Positions 25,128 through 35,283 of a stretch of 64,000 nt of DNA are shown one piece after another. The position numbers and the translations under genes are program-made. How positions within the stretch are numbered: the stretch's first letter is position 1; each line of letters starts with the position of its first letter. Source of the stretch: Amylostereum areolatum. Its lineage: Eukaryota; Basidiomycota; Agaricomycetes; Russulales; Stereaceae. The stretch spans positions 558,001 to 622,000 of the forward strand of contig SAXG01000011.1 of the NCBI GenBank assembly GCA_012932865.1, written 5' to 3'. The notes under the pieces were generated by a model. The model did no database searches. It saw nothing but the letters and a program-made list of their open reading frames with translations, and was not told where the DNA came from.

Positions 25128-25556
25128 TCACCCGATGATAAGGTCAGCCTTCAGGTTATAACCCTCAGCAACCACATAGTTGATCGTATACTTCCTCTGC
25201 CTGGCACTGGTCACGCTATAACAGCGCAGCATTTCTTCTCTCTTGTACGTCCGCCACCCGCCGTTGTAGTACTCAGAATTGATGAAGCAGCCGGTGCTGC
25301 CGGGGACGAGGCTGGTGTCGATATCGGCCCAGCGCACATAGTTGTGCACGCCGAACACGGCGAGGAACTCCTCTCCAGTGTCGGACTGGAAGCGCAGGGC
25401 GCCAGACGTCCCGCTCGCGCCGAGGGTGAGGACGTGCTCGCCCTTCACCTTGGACCACGTTCCGCCATTGGCGTCCCTCCACACGGTCTTCTCGACAAGG
25501 TGGAAGAACGCGTTGGGGTTCGTCTGGTAGACGCGGACCGAGATCGTGAAGGACAT
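25128..25556 (-). CDS. Fungal fruit-body lectin (Agaricus bisporus lectin family)
   Basis: Single-exon 142-residue protein matching the fungal fruit-body lectin fold (ABL-type, Pfam family of fungal fruit body lectins). Visible hallmarks are MSFTISVRVYQTNPNAFF at the N-terminus, EKTVW, GTSGALRFQ, AVFGVHNYVRWADI, EYYNGGW and the terminal NLKADLIIG. The length equals the usual subunit size. There is no signal peptide, as expected for this cytosolic family. The start at 25556 is the first ATG in the frame. Family members bind the T-antigen disaccharide and GlcNAc and are thought to act in defence against animal feeders; whether this one does is inference. Monocistronic, convergent with OSBP. Confidence 0.93.
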   Translation of the reverse strand: MSFTISVRVYQTNPNAFFHLVEKTVWRDANGGTWSKVKGEHVLTLGASGTSGALRFQSDTGEEFLAVFGVHNYVRWADIDTSLVPGSTGCFINSEYYNGGWRTYKREEMLRCYSVTSARQRKYTINYVVAEGYNLKADLIIG

Positions 25557-26490
25557 TCTGCCCGAGGTGGTTGAGTATGGAGAGGTCTCGGAAACGATGG
25601 CATGGGAATCTGACGGACTCGGTTGGCTCGTTGTGTTCCGCAATGATGGCGACGCTGGTTTGGTATGCGTTCTGAAAAAAAGCGGTTATCGATTATGGGC
25701 TGAAGATGAGAAGGAGGCAAGGACGCGCACTGTGTGTGTGAATGCTGGGCGTGTCGTTGGGGGCACCGTCGCGTAGAAGTGTAGAAGCTTTATACTCTTC
25801 AACCCCAGGTTCGAGGTGGAATGAAGGTTTCCCTCAGAATACTTATCTTGCTCCTCCCCGTCACGCTGCAAGGCTTCTTCAATTCAGAGCCCATCCTTCT
25901 AGTGCCTCGCCTGCAACACGTTGCCGGCCACCCTGAGGCACCTTGACGTCCCATTTTAGGGGCCGGGAATATCGCGAGGCCTCGACCTCGGAATCGGTGC
26001 TTTCGTGGAAGTAAAGGAGGGTATATCGGGCCGCTTCTGGATCCACAACATCACCGCAATGAAGTCAAACTTGGTCACTGTCCATCGAGCGTCTCAGAAT
26101 CCCGGATGACAGCCAGGTGGGATACGCACTTGATCTTTCCAGTCCAAAGGGGAGTCGACCTGGGACTAACACGTCTCAAGTTGTATGTAGGCATGAATGG
26201 GGTGCGCGAGCACTGAGCAAGTAATCAACGGTCAGCCGGGCAAGCCGATGACATAATTTACGAGGCTGTTGCCACACAGGGCTAAACACCCATCGTTCCG
26301 TTCGAGGAGTTTGAACTCATCTACTTACACTGTACAGTACGCGCTGCCCCTCTTGCCATCGCCGCCATCGCCTCCTTTTTAAACACGCGAACGTGAAAAT
26401 GTGCAAGATAGTTTTTGCAATGGTAATTCGTTCGTCTATCTATCCCTCACGTTGGAGTCGCTGATAGTTGGTTTATTAGATATGCTGAAC
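25557..26490. other. Intergenic region with relic 5' end of FunK1-like copy B
   Basis: 25557-26245 holds the lectin promoter side and no recognised gene. From about 26248 (GATGACATAATT) the sequence matches the region upstream of FunK1-like copy A, including the position of its first exon. Here the start ATG is gone and the frame is broken (TTTTTAAAC), so copy B appears to lack the membrane-helix exon. Confidence 0.55.
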
Positions 26491-27712
26491 ATGATCCCAA
26501 CTACTGGCCCTACGACCAACCCGTCGCAATCCGGACCACCGCAGGCTGATTTTTCAATGCCACTCTCCATCGCCCCGTCTACCGAGTACTCGCAGCCCGT
26601 GCAGCCCATCCTCAAGAGTCTCATCCAGGAGGAACTCCAAGACGTTCCCGGCGCCTCCGGGTCGGGTCGGCAAGGGATCCTTGGACCATTTTCAACGCTA
26701 CCTGACGCGTTCAGAAGCCTGTCTGTCCTCGCCGGCGCTCCCGTGAACCCATTTCTGCCAAAATCCCAGTTGAGGACTGCGAGCCGCACATCCTCTCATT
26801 CCGTCACTCTCGATGAGCATCGCAGCCTGGTGGGGAGCACGCCGGATGACATCGCGTATGCCATCGTCGACGGGATCATCGGTACGTATGCCGTGCTTGC
26901 GTCTTTCGCGGTAGAGGATGCTTATCGTGCATTTGGTACCAGGGATTCTGAATGCGATGGTTGGGGATTTGTCAAACCTTGACGTATCGATTGCCAGTCT
27001 CGTCATACTGCGTGAACAGCGGCGGCGCTCCCCGACAGACATCGCAAAGAATCCCTTCAACTCCATATTGGATGTCTCTGCAGGTGAAGGCCCGCAGGAG
27101 AGAATGTTTGCTTTTCTCGACGACCACTGCAAACGGTGCCGGGGGGTGATCATCGACGGTGATCAGTCGATAAGCTTAAACACCGAGCGGAATGAAGTGA
27201 TGCGCCGCTCCGTACGTTTTCTCATCTTTGCGCATTGGTCACTTCTCATCCGCGTCGAGGGGACGCTTCCTTTCATGCCCATTCGTCGTCTGGTGGCGTG
27301 GAACAAGCCTTTATTTCACACACCTCTAGACGACGTCGAATCCGCTGTCTGGACGGGTGTATGGGCTGCCTTGAACTCTAGCAAGGAGTGGACGGTGACA
27401 GAGAGTGAGTGGGTGGATGGGCTACGCTCGGGCAACCCGAAAACGCTAGCCGGGACGAAGAGTCTCATCATAGACTTGGAGGATACCAATGAGGACGAAC
27501 TGTCAGAACCCCTCAAGACGCTCAAGCCACTTTTCGAGGAGTGGCTGCTCATAGTCCGCGAGGTATCCAAGAAGTTCAGAACATCGCTATCAGATCCCGC
27601 GGATCTTCCTAGCGACGCTGAAGTGAAGGCGCTTTGTCTGCCGTATTTCGTGAAGTACCTTCGCAAGGGTGTTGACTTCCTCCGTGAATGCGGTGTATAT
27701 GACGAGGTTTAG
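26491..27712 (+). CDS. FunK1-like kinase fragment, copy B
   Basis: Three exons (26491-26881, 26943-27211, 27260-27712) join in frame (phases 1 and 0) to give 370 residues. The protein parallels copy A: RTASRTSSHSVTLDEHRSLV, PDDIAYAIVDGIIG, DLSNLDVSIASLVIL, KRCRGVIIDGDQSIS, GTLPFMPIRR, HTPLDDVESAVWTGVWAAL. The last three blocks resemble the C-lobe of FunK1 fungal kinases. In the presumed catalytic loop the His-Arg before the Asp is Asn-Leu, and the Asn four residues later is Ser, so it looks catalytically dead. There is no N-lobe or glycine loop. An ATG at 26482 is also possible. Lies 120 bp upstream of another plus-strand gene of unknown function. Kinase ancestry is inference; expression and function unknown. 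Confidence 0.6.
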
Positions 27713-27832
27713 GGGTTGACACGGACTCGGAGTTTGTGCTTGTGCTCAGTCCTGCCTTTGTGTGAGTTTAATGCGTGTCCTTACTTCGCATTGGTTCACT
27801 ATCTACTTAGCGTTGCCAACGACGGCTCCAAA

Positions 27833-29122
27833 ATGCTCACATGGATGACTACTGCCCGAATCACCATCTCTTGCCTCTCAGAAGAGGAATGTCGTGAAAG
27901 GACCATACTCAAGCTCCTCGACTTCACACTCCCGAAATCCCTCTTCGAAGTTGATGTATGTTATCAAACATCCGACCCGCCGAGACCGAGATCCTCTTGA
28001 CGTCTCCGACAGGCTGCAGCATACACGCCATTATATGTCGTTAAATCATTCATCACCAGTGTACAGGCGTCAAAGAGCAGCGTAACAGTCGTCGACGACG
28101 ACCCATTCCACGTCATGTACTCGCTCCCCGCCCTCGTGAATGCGTTCGACACTTGCGAACAATGGAAATATGGACATGCCAACGAAGCCACCCAAGCACT
28201 TCCCGTAGTCCCTCTGTTGAACGTGGTCTTCCGGAACAGAGAACAGAAACCTTTCCTTCGCATCGCGTAAGTTGAACTTCTCCTGCCTTCTGCGTCTATG
28301 CTGATTACTCTCCAAAACAGACGTGAAGTAGATATACGCCTTGCGAAAACGGGTCCCACTTTCCCCGACAAAGCCAGGCTCGACTTTTGCACCATTTGCG
28401 CCAGCCCCTTGCTCGTGCAGACCGAACTAGTCGTTATACACAAAATTCCCTCTGACGTGCTCCTGGATACGCGTTGGCAGGCGGATCCATCCAGCGAACA
28501 AGCCATCTCGTTAATGCTGTTTCCTGGAGTGGGAAAGCGGGACTAGCATTACCGTAACAAAAATCAACTCATGTATGGTCTGTCTACCGGCCTCCACCAG
28601 CAGGAAAGTCTCGGCCTCTCACCTGCGGAGAACTTTGACTTTGTGCTCGTGAACGGAGTGATGCGGATATACGGAATGGAGAAGCGAACCGACGCTGAAG
28701 CCCCTTACTGCACGTTTCTGGACTACCAGTTTGCGACTTTCGACGTTCGGAAGCCGCTGGACTTCTTGAAATTCCACTCGTTCCTCTGCAAACTCGCCGC
28801 TTATCTGGACGCTGGCGTTCTCAAAGGCTTCTTCGAATTGACACCGGAGAAGCTCAAACTTCACCTCGCCGATCGAACTGCGGAATCATGGCGAGCTCCC
28901 AACAAATCGGGTCATGATCAAAACCCAGGCTGGGACGGTGGCGGCGGCGCATACACCCCCTTCTCTCTCTGGGACGGAGACACATGCTGGGAGACCGAGG
29001 ATCAGCCGGTCGAACAGCGTTGTCTTCCTTTGTCTGTCAATAACCTCAAGGCCCATACCAAGCGGGAGGGTTCGGTAGACATCCTGAGTCATACTGGCAT
29101 GTCTACGTCTTCGCAGTCGTGA
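27833..29122 (+). CDS. Protein of unknown function
   Basis: Four exons by eye: 27833-27955, 28013-28266, 28321-28528 and 28601-29122, with phases consistent throughout (368 residues). It begins MLTWMTTARITISCLSEEEC. The middle has PFHVMYSLPALVNAFDTCEQW and VPLLNVVFRNREQKPFLRIA. Exon 4 has NFDFVLVNGVMRIYGMEKR, LDYQFATFDVRKPLDFLKFH and LAAYLDAGVLKGFFEL. The third intron (28529-28600) removes an in-frame stop after GKRD; if it is not spliced the protein ends at 28546. No signal peptide, membrane segment or known motif. I do not recognise the family. It follows FunK1-like copy B closely, but copy A has no such neighbour, so the pairing is probably incidental. Confidence 0.6.
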
Positions 29123-29683
29123 TTCCATCGCTGTCATCCATATCCTGATGTTTGCATTTCTTTCTTACGGACGATGACTGAATGATATGTTTGTTTCATA
29201 GTCACACATGTGGTGTTTCAGTTGTGTTATAAGTAATATGTACTCTCCGCATACACCCAGCACCGGCAATAAACACCATGTACTTTTGCGAATGAAAATT
29301 GCCTGGGACGAGCAAGTCGTTTCTCCACTAGTAAGTACTACAGAGGAGGTCTTTTGAGTCGGACGAGACGGAACGGGGTGTGCGTTCATAGGTGCATTCT
29401 TTCGAGGTCGTTTGCTGGACGTTCCAGAGGAGCTTTAACCTTGGAGCGACCCAACAACTTCCTACAGCCCAAAGCTGCGGTCGTCTACCTCGCCATCGTC
29501 CAGGATCAGCCTCTGATTGTCCAGACACACGTATCCTCGACGTCTCATGATTTCGCCTCGAGCGTCCCTGGACCTCCACCATACGGATCTTACAACAAGA
29601 AGGACAAAATCAATAATACCACGATGTGCCAAAAGATGAAACCTTCCGTCGCCTCCTGAACTGGACAAGAACTTGGCACGAAC
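29123..29683. other. Intergenic region between convergent genes
   Basis: Shared 3' flank of the unknown protein (+) and the disordered protein (-). Nothing further recognised. Confidence 0.5.
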
Positions 29684-32197
29684 CTACCGGGTCTTCTTCC
29701 TCAACAGATTCGCGTTCCTCCTCGTCTTCCCCTCCTGCTCCCTCAAACTTCTACCCCCACTCCCCCTGGCCACGATCTCCGCACCCCCACCAATTCCCTC
29801 CCCGCTCTCGCCCTCGCTCTCCAAATCTTGCCCTTCCTCCACCACCGCCATCTCGACCCCGACCCCGACCCCCAACCCCAACCCCTCCCGCTTCCTCGCC
29901 CCCTCCCCAAACTGCACCCCCAACGTCCCAAGGCTGACCACCCTCGGCTCGCTGATCCTCCCCTTGAGCGACTCCGCCCTCTTCCTCCTCGCGCGCTCGC
30001 CCCCGAGCAGACCGCCCGACGCCGACGCGCCCAGCTCCGCCGCCGACGTACGCTTGAACAGGGATCGAAAGCCCATGAGCGAGGACGAGCGTCCGAGCTT
30101 CGCGTTCCCGGATCCGAGAGAGGAAGGGGTGGTGGAGTGGACGGAGCCAACGGACATTCTGGAGCCGGTTGACGGCGAATCGACGATGGTATGGCTGGTC
30201 GGCCTCGGAGAGGACGCCGTCGGTTGACTTTCCGGTGGTCGCTGATGCGAGCGCGGTGTCGGGGGCAGCGGAGCACTTCGCGCGGTGGACTCCGCTCTGT
30301 TCCGCGGCGGTGTTTGGGAGGTGAACGTCACCATGCTTCTCCCCGACGGCGTCCTCATCGGCGTTGAGGCCTGGTCGGAGGGCGTCCTGGCCGTGAAGGG
30401 CGTCTGTGCGAGAGGAGAGGACACCACGGGCGTCGTCATCGCGCAGAACATGGCCGTCTCGCGCCGCGAAACGATACTTGATTTCTCCGACGCGCGCGGG
30501 GCCTCGGGGAGTTCGAGGGGCGCCGGGACCAGGATTGGCGAAAGGTTGATCTGAGAAAGGTGGAGGCCATGGTGAGTTACGTTATTTGTTGTAGTTTGGC
30601 CGTCGGACTTACCTCCGGGAGTAGAGACAAGTACGACGGCGTCTGGGGAACAGGAGGAAGCGGGACACGAGGAGGGCCGCCGATCGCGAGAGTAGAATGT
30701 GTAGGAGGCGTGTTGGGCGGTGTCCGAAGGGGGGGCGATGTGTCTTTGGACTGTTCGACCATGGTAGCCCGTCGTGGATGGATTATTGTCACCGAACGCA
30801 CGACCTTTGGAGACTGCGCGAGAGACATGATCAGTTAACGATGGTGCGGGGAGCAAGACGAAGAAAAAAATTACTAAGGCGGAAACGGGTGGCAGAGACA
30901 CACGCGCGTCCCGGGCGATCGGGATGTCTCGCCAGCCTCTTTTCTCCCGGCTGGGGCTTTCCTTCGACAAAGGATCCGCATCAACGGTACCACCAGCCTC
31001 GGCCCCCTGACCTGGCGTCCCATACAACATAAAAGAGACTTCATAATCTCTCGATGAAACGCCTCCTTCACTGGAGCCGACACGCTCCATCCCCAACGCG
31101 AAGCTCCCATCCTCCTCCCCCTCGCAGGAGTGAAAGAGGGCACGCCACTCTTCTATGCAGCGCACGACTTCGTCCAGAAGCTGCTGTATGATCGCTGGAA
31201 CGACGGCCGCCATCTCCACGGAAGCCTGTACCCTCGTGTTTCCAATGTGGACCGCCTTTCGAAACGCAAGCGGGCGGGTGCTCATGGGGGGGACGAGGGG
31301 GTCCGGCGAGAGGGTCCAGAGGGAAGGAGAGAAGACGGGCAATTCAAGTACCCCGGCCGAGGCTTCGCGAAGCGGAGGCGCTGCTTGGGTAGCGTTGTGC
31401 GGAGGTAGAGGCGAGACGCCTGGAGAAGGAGAGCCTGAAGACAGTCCCGCCTGCGCAGCGGCGAACGGCGGCCGGTTCTCTTTATGGTCGCGCAACGCTG
31501 GCGTGGTGCCAGACGTTGTGCTGCATGGGCTGGTCGTGGGCGAGGACATCTTCGACGCTGTGGACGCAGCAGCCGGGTTGAACGGTACCGCGGGCGTCGA
31601 CATAGCCGCCTGGACCGAGACCTCCCCCTTCCCATCTTCTCTTGCTCTCGCCGTCGCGGGCCTCCCAAACCGCGAACGCGCGCTCACGGACGTCGGTGGC
31701 GTCGGATAGGCACCGGCACCAAGTTCGCGCGCGTCGGGAGTGCTAGGCGAGGACGCATGGCTGTCCGCACGCGCTCTACTCGTGGCCTTCGACGCAGGAG
31801 TCGCGAGGTGTGCTTCGGCGCCGGGCGTCGTGGACCGCGCGCTCGTTGAGGATTTGACACTGGATTGCGAGGGCTGGCGTGCGACGGCGTGCTTGTTGGG
31901 CGCGGCCCGGAAGAGAGTGGGAGGGGGTTCTGGCGGCGGGGCGGTGTTGGGCTTGGGGAAGACGGGAGTGGGTGCACGCCGACGGACGGCGGGGATGGAT
32001 GAAGTGGGGAGCGTGGATGCGCTGGTGGGTAGTCGGGAACGGCTGGGAACGCGCGTGCCGATCGTGGAGGTTGTGCTGCCTGCAGTCTGGGGATTCGCGG
32101 TTGTGGGCGTGGATGTAGGCGGCGATCGGGCGATGCGCGAGGGCTGGCGCGGTTTAGGCAGGTTGGATCTCGGTTTGACTGCGGGTGGGGCGGCCAT
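29684..32197 (-). CDS. Large disordered Ser/Pro/Thr-rich protein
   Basis: Three exons on the minus strand. The start at 32197 (MAAPPAVKPRSNLPKPRQPS) is the first ATG. Exon 1 runs to about 30894, then an intron with GTAATT..GCGCAG. Exon 2 starts SPKVVRSVTIIHP and ends SYLSLLPE. After a GTAAGT intron exon 3 starts INLSPILVPAPLELPE and ends RRNANLLRKKTR-stop. Composition is dominated by Ser, Pro, Thr, Ala and Arg with no globular domain except a possible helical block, VQASVEMAAVVPAIIQQLLD. Basic patches and many SP/TP sites suggest a phosphorylated scaffold or cytoskeleton-associated protein, but that is only composition-based. No family recognised. Confidence 0.65.
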   Translation of the reverse strand: MAAPPAVKPRSNLPKPRQPSRIARSPPTSTPTTANPQTAGSTTSTIGTRVPSRSRLPTSASTLPTSSIPAVRRRAPTPVFPKPNTAPPPEPPPTLFRAAPNKHAVARQPSQSSVKSSTSARSTTPGAEAHLATPASKATSRARADSHASSPSTPDARELGAGAYPTPPTSVSARSRFGRPATARAREDGKGEVSVQAAMSTPAVPFNPAAASTASKMSSPTTSPCSTTSGTTPALRDHKENRPPFAAAQAGLSSGSPSPGVSPLPPHNATQAAPPLREASAGVLELPVFSPSLWTLSPDPLVPPMSTRPLAFRKAVHIGNTRVQASVEMAAVVPAIIQQLLDEVVRCIEEWRALFHSCEGEEDGSFALGMERVGSSEGGVSSRDYEVSFMLYGTPGQGAEAGGTVDADPLSKESPSREKRGWRDIPIARDARVSLPPVSALVIFFFVLLPAPSLTDHVSRAVSKGRAFGDNNPSTTGYHGRTVQRHIAPPSDTAQHASYTFYSRDRRPSSCPASSCSPDAVVLVSTPGGKSDGQTTTNNVTHHGLHLSQINLSPILVPAPLELPEAPRASEKSSIVSRRETAMFCAMTTPVVSSPLAQTPFTARTPSDQASTPMRTPSGRSMVTFTSQTPPRNRAESTARSAPLPPTPRSHQRPPESQPTASSPRPTSHTIVDSPSTGSRMSVGSVHSTTPSSLGSGNAKLGRSSSLMGFRSLFKRTSAAELGASASGGLLGGERARRKRAESLKGRISEPRVVSLGTLGVQFGEGARKREGLGLGVGVGVEMAVVEEGQDLESEGESGEGIGGGAEIVARGSGGRSLREQEGKTRRNANLLRKKTR

Positions 32198-33540
32198 TTT
32201 GCGATGTTCAAGGTCAAGGAGCGGCGTGGTGGTTCGGGGCGGGTTGTTATGAGCGGCGTCCTTCGTCAAGAAGGTCGGCGGGACGGTATGGGTTGGGGGC
32301 TAGTTGGTGGTCGAAAAGCAAGCCTGGGATCCCTGCGTTCGGGCCTCAGACCGTTTGGACGAGTTCGGCGGGCGACGTTCGATGGGCGTTGCATGCATTC
32401 GCCCGAGTTGGACGACGTCGGGCGACTCGGCGTCGAGCTGGCTTTGCGCGATCGAGCGACGTGGTCTGGTTTGGGCCTCGCGCTCGTCCCTTGGGGTCGT
32501 CGATCGTCGGGTTTTAGGTCCTGGAGGAGCGCATTTACGCAAAGGAGCGGGGGTGGGATAGGGGTCGGCTGCAAGAGAGGACTGGAAGGCATGGATGCGG
32601 AGTTACATAGGTCAAAGGTTCGTGGGTCCCTTTCGTCCTCGAGCTTGGGAGGCCGAGGGGTCTCGAGGCTTTGGTCGTGACGGTTACGTCTTCTAGATGG
32701 GCGTTCCTTGTCAACCGCGTATCCGTGCCCTACAAACATGTGGCGGCCATATCGAGTTTGAGCACACGTACGTACACGATGTGGGAACGAAGAAGCGGAA
32801 TTGTCGCACCACGATAGACCACGATGCGGTTTCCTTGACGGACCCGTGTGAGCTTGGGGACTTCGAGGCCGACGAGCGGACTGGATGTACCGTGTACGAT
32901 GCGTACGGCGGAGTGCGCTCTCCGATCGAATGCTACCGTCTTCCGTCATGGTGGTTTCGACCGAGGAAATGCATGCCATTGCCAACGGCTGCCATAAGTC
33001 TCCCGTCACGGAAGTCGATCCATCGTTCTGGTTTATAGCGACGTCGTGATTTGCTTGAGATGCCTGAAGGCAGCAAAAGGCTCGTGCGAAAACGATGAAT
33101 CTGCTTGCATGACATCTTGCCAATGCCAACTCCGGCATTTTCCGCACATGTCCATTGTGAGTCCGAACACTGCACCACAATATCGGTCACTCGACGCTCA
33201 CCACCGTTCGCCACCACCGTTCCTACCGCGTCGGCCTGTCAATCAAGCGCTCTGTCTAGAAGCCTCGAAACCGTCTTCACATAATCACACCATTCCTAAA
33301 CATGGACAATATCGCTTCAATCCTGTCTTATGCGCCGATTTGACCGCCCAAGGCGCAAGCGGCCCCTAACGATCTTTCCAATGTCCCCGTGGGCAAGTCG
33401 CTAGTCACCGAGCGACGAGCGTACGAAATCCCCCCCTGCATTCGCCCCTGACCTGCGCAACAAGCCGAAATGGTGATATGACGCTCGCCGGTTGACCTCC
33501 ATATATGCTCGGTTTTCCTCGGTGGATTTCCTCCCTTTCG
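32198..33540. other. Intergenic region
   Basis: Promoter side of the disordered protein and 5' flank of the GH78 pseudogene. A 304-codon minus frame (32266-33180) is open but Arg/Pro-rich without domain or splice logic, typical of GC-rich chance frames. No gene claimed. Confidence 0.45.
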
Positions 33541-35118
33541 ATGTTGCTGCCATCATACTGCGCGGTTCATTCACCTCGCTCGCGTGGGTAGCTGCCCCTG
33601 CAGGACCATGGGACAAGTTTAATTACTCCCCGGTAGCGAAGACGGTGTATCCAACGGCCATCTACCATGTGGAGGGCACCGTTCAAAACGCGTCCAACCT
33701 CGCCGCAAACCAAGGTTCCGCAACCCTCTCGGGAAACAACTTGTGGGCCACGCTCGATATCGGCAAAGAAGTTTGAGTTTTCGTACATAAATCCGATATC
33801 TATCCTAACGAAGGGGTGTCCTGCAGGTCGGCGGCGTGATATCCCTGAACTTTGAAAACGTCACTTCCTCCTCAGGCGTCTCTGTCTCTTTCACCGAATC
33901 GTCCCTGTTCATCCGCCACGACACTTCCGACAACTCCCTGAATTCCGTGTTTTCGTCGATGGCGTCGAATCCCTCTCCGCCCTTTCCACCGGTCTCTGGA
34001 CCCAACCTGCAGAATGGCTCCGCGGAGGCTTCCGCTACCTCACCATTGTATCCAACGCGGACCATCCGGTCACCATTTCCAACGCCTCCTGCGCCATCAC
34101 ATTCATGCCCCACTTCGACAACCTGAGGGACTATTCTGGGTACTTCTATGCATCGGATCCGGGCTATCAACTCTACGAGCGCGTCATGAGACTGGGGCCG
34201 TCTAGGAGGGGGAGGATACAGCATTCCTCCCAATGCCATCTATCACAAGTACACCTCTGTTGACCGACAGCGACGCCTACCTAATATTTTACTCTAATAG
34301 GTCCTTCTTGAAAGCGTCGAGCTCGCCAACGCGATGAACTCCGCGACCTGGGCCGCCAACGCAACGACGCTCAAGGAGAATCTCAACAAGGTCTTATGGA
34401 TGGACGACGTGGGGATGTACCGCGACAACGAAACAGCATCGTAGCACCCCAGGACGGGAACTCGCTCGCGCTGCTGTACAACTTGGCGACCTCGCAGGCG
34501 CGAATGTGCATATAAGTATGCTCACTACCAACCTAAGCGTGTCGGGTTTCACGACGAATGGCTCCGTTGCGTACGCCTTGACCTTTTTTCTCTTTCTGCT
34601 ATTTCGACTTACAGTACATGGATAGATACCGCTGGTGGGCAGGTTACGAGTCGGCATCGGTGACCTCGCACGCGCACGGCTGGAGCACGGGCCTGACCTC
34701 GGCGCTCAGCTTGTTCTCGGTCTTACAGTCACCTCCCCGCAAGGCCAAACATGGAGCGTCGCGCCTGCATCCCAGCGGGTTGCCCGCTGCGCAGGGCGGG
34801 GCTTGGTCGGTTCGGTGTCAATTGGACGTTGAATGAAACGACGTTTGAGTTGGCGGTGGATGTGCCTTTGGGGACGGACGGGGTCGTGAGGCTTCCGGTG
34901 TTGAGGATAACAGTGGATGGGGAGGCAGTGAACGTTCGTCAGAAAAACACGATGGTGGATTTCGGCAGATTTCGGCAAATTCGGGGGTTTATAGTGCTTT
35001 ATAACTGATTCTAACACCCCGGAAATCAATTATAACTGCGTTCGCCTTTTTCTGACGTTGACGGCGGTGATTTGAGCTTGCGAGGTGGGAATCATACGGT
35101 CGTTGTTGCGTTGAATTT
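33541..35118 (+). pseudogene. GH78 alpha-L-rhamnosidase pseudogene
   Basis: Relic of the same gene as the GH78 copies at 38.9 and 54.9 kb. Matching pieces in order: APAGPWDKFNYSP, GGVISLNFENVTSSSGVSVS, GGFRYLTIVSNADHP, ITFMPHFDNL, WMDDVGMYRDNE, HAHGWSTGL (in a shifted frame), SPQGQTWSVAP and ETTFELAVDVPLGTDG. The signal-peptide ATG is out of frame. An internal deletion near 34163-34200 removes everything from after GYFYASDPG to just before the SISPNA-like block, including the KRDR..W.GD exons. A second deletion lies near 34490-34520. Further frameshifts follow, and a MITE-like insertion sits at 34937-35057. Clearly non-functional. Confidence 0.88.
34937..35057. mobile_element. MITE-like 121-bp insertion with inverted ends
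   Basis: Inserted in the last exon of the GH78 pseudogene between VDGEA and the GGNHT block, where the two paralogues have about 30 bp. The ends are CGTCAGAAAAA and its inverse TTTTTCTGACG (11 bp perfect). The interior is AT-richer and has repeats of GATTTCGGCA. No coding capacity. A target duplication is not clear (at most TT). Confidence 0.55.
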
Positions 35119-35283
35119 GGTCCGTCTACAATAACAACCCCCGCGATGAGCCCACTGATGACTCGACATCATATTTGAGATCAAAGTACATCGGTCTACA
35201 GCGTACACGGAGACTGTCCATATGAACGATACCCGGCACTCTGTGACTTCGCCACCTTCACCGCTTCCCCCGTTCAGCGTTGC

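Noticed and set aside
25557..25643. N-terminal extension of the lectin
   Set aside because: The longer frame has no ATG (only TTG); the family N-terminus starts exactly at the ATG at 25556.
25795..25835. GGTTCGAG-containing segment as a tRNA T-loop
   Set aside because: No matching acceptor stem, anticodon stem or A box nearby. Other GGTTCGA occurrences were likewise in coding or unpaired contexts.
32266..33180. 304-codon minus-strand open frame upstream of the disordered protein
   Set aside because: Arg/Pro/Ser-rich as expected for a chance frame in GC-rich DNA; no conserved blocks. Could in part be 5' leader.
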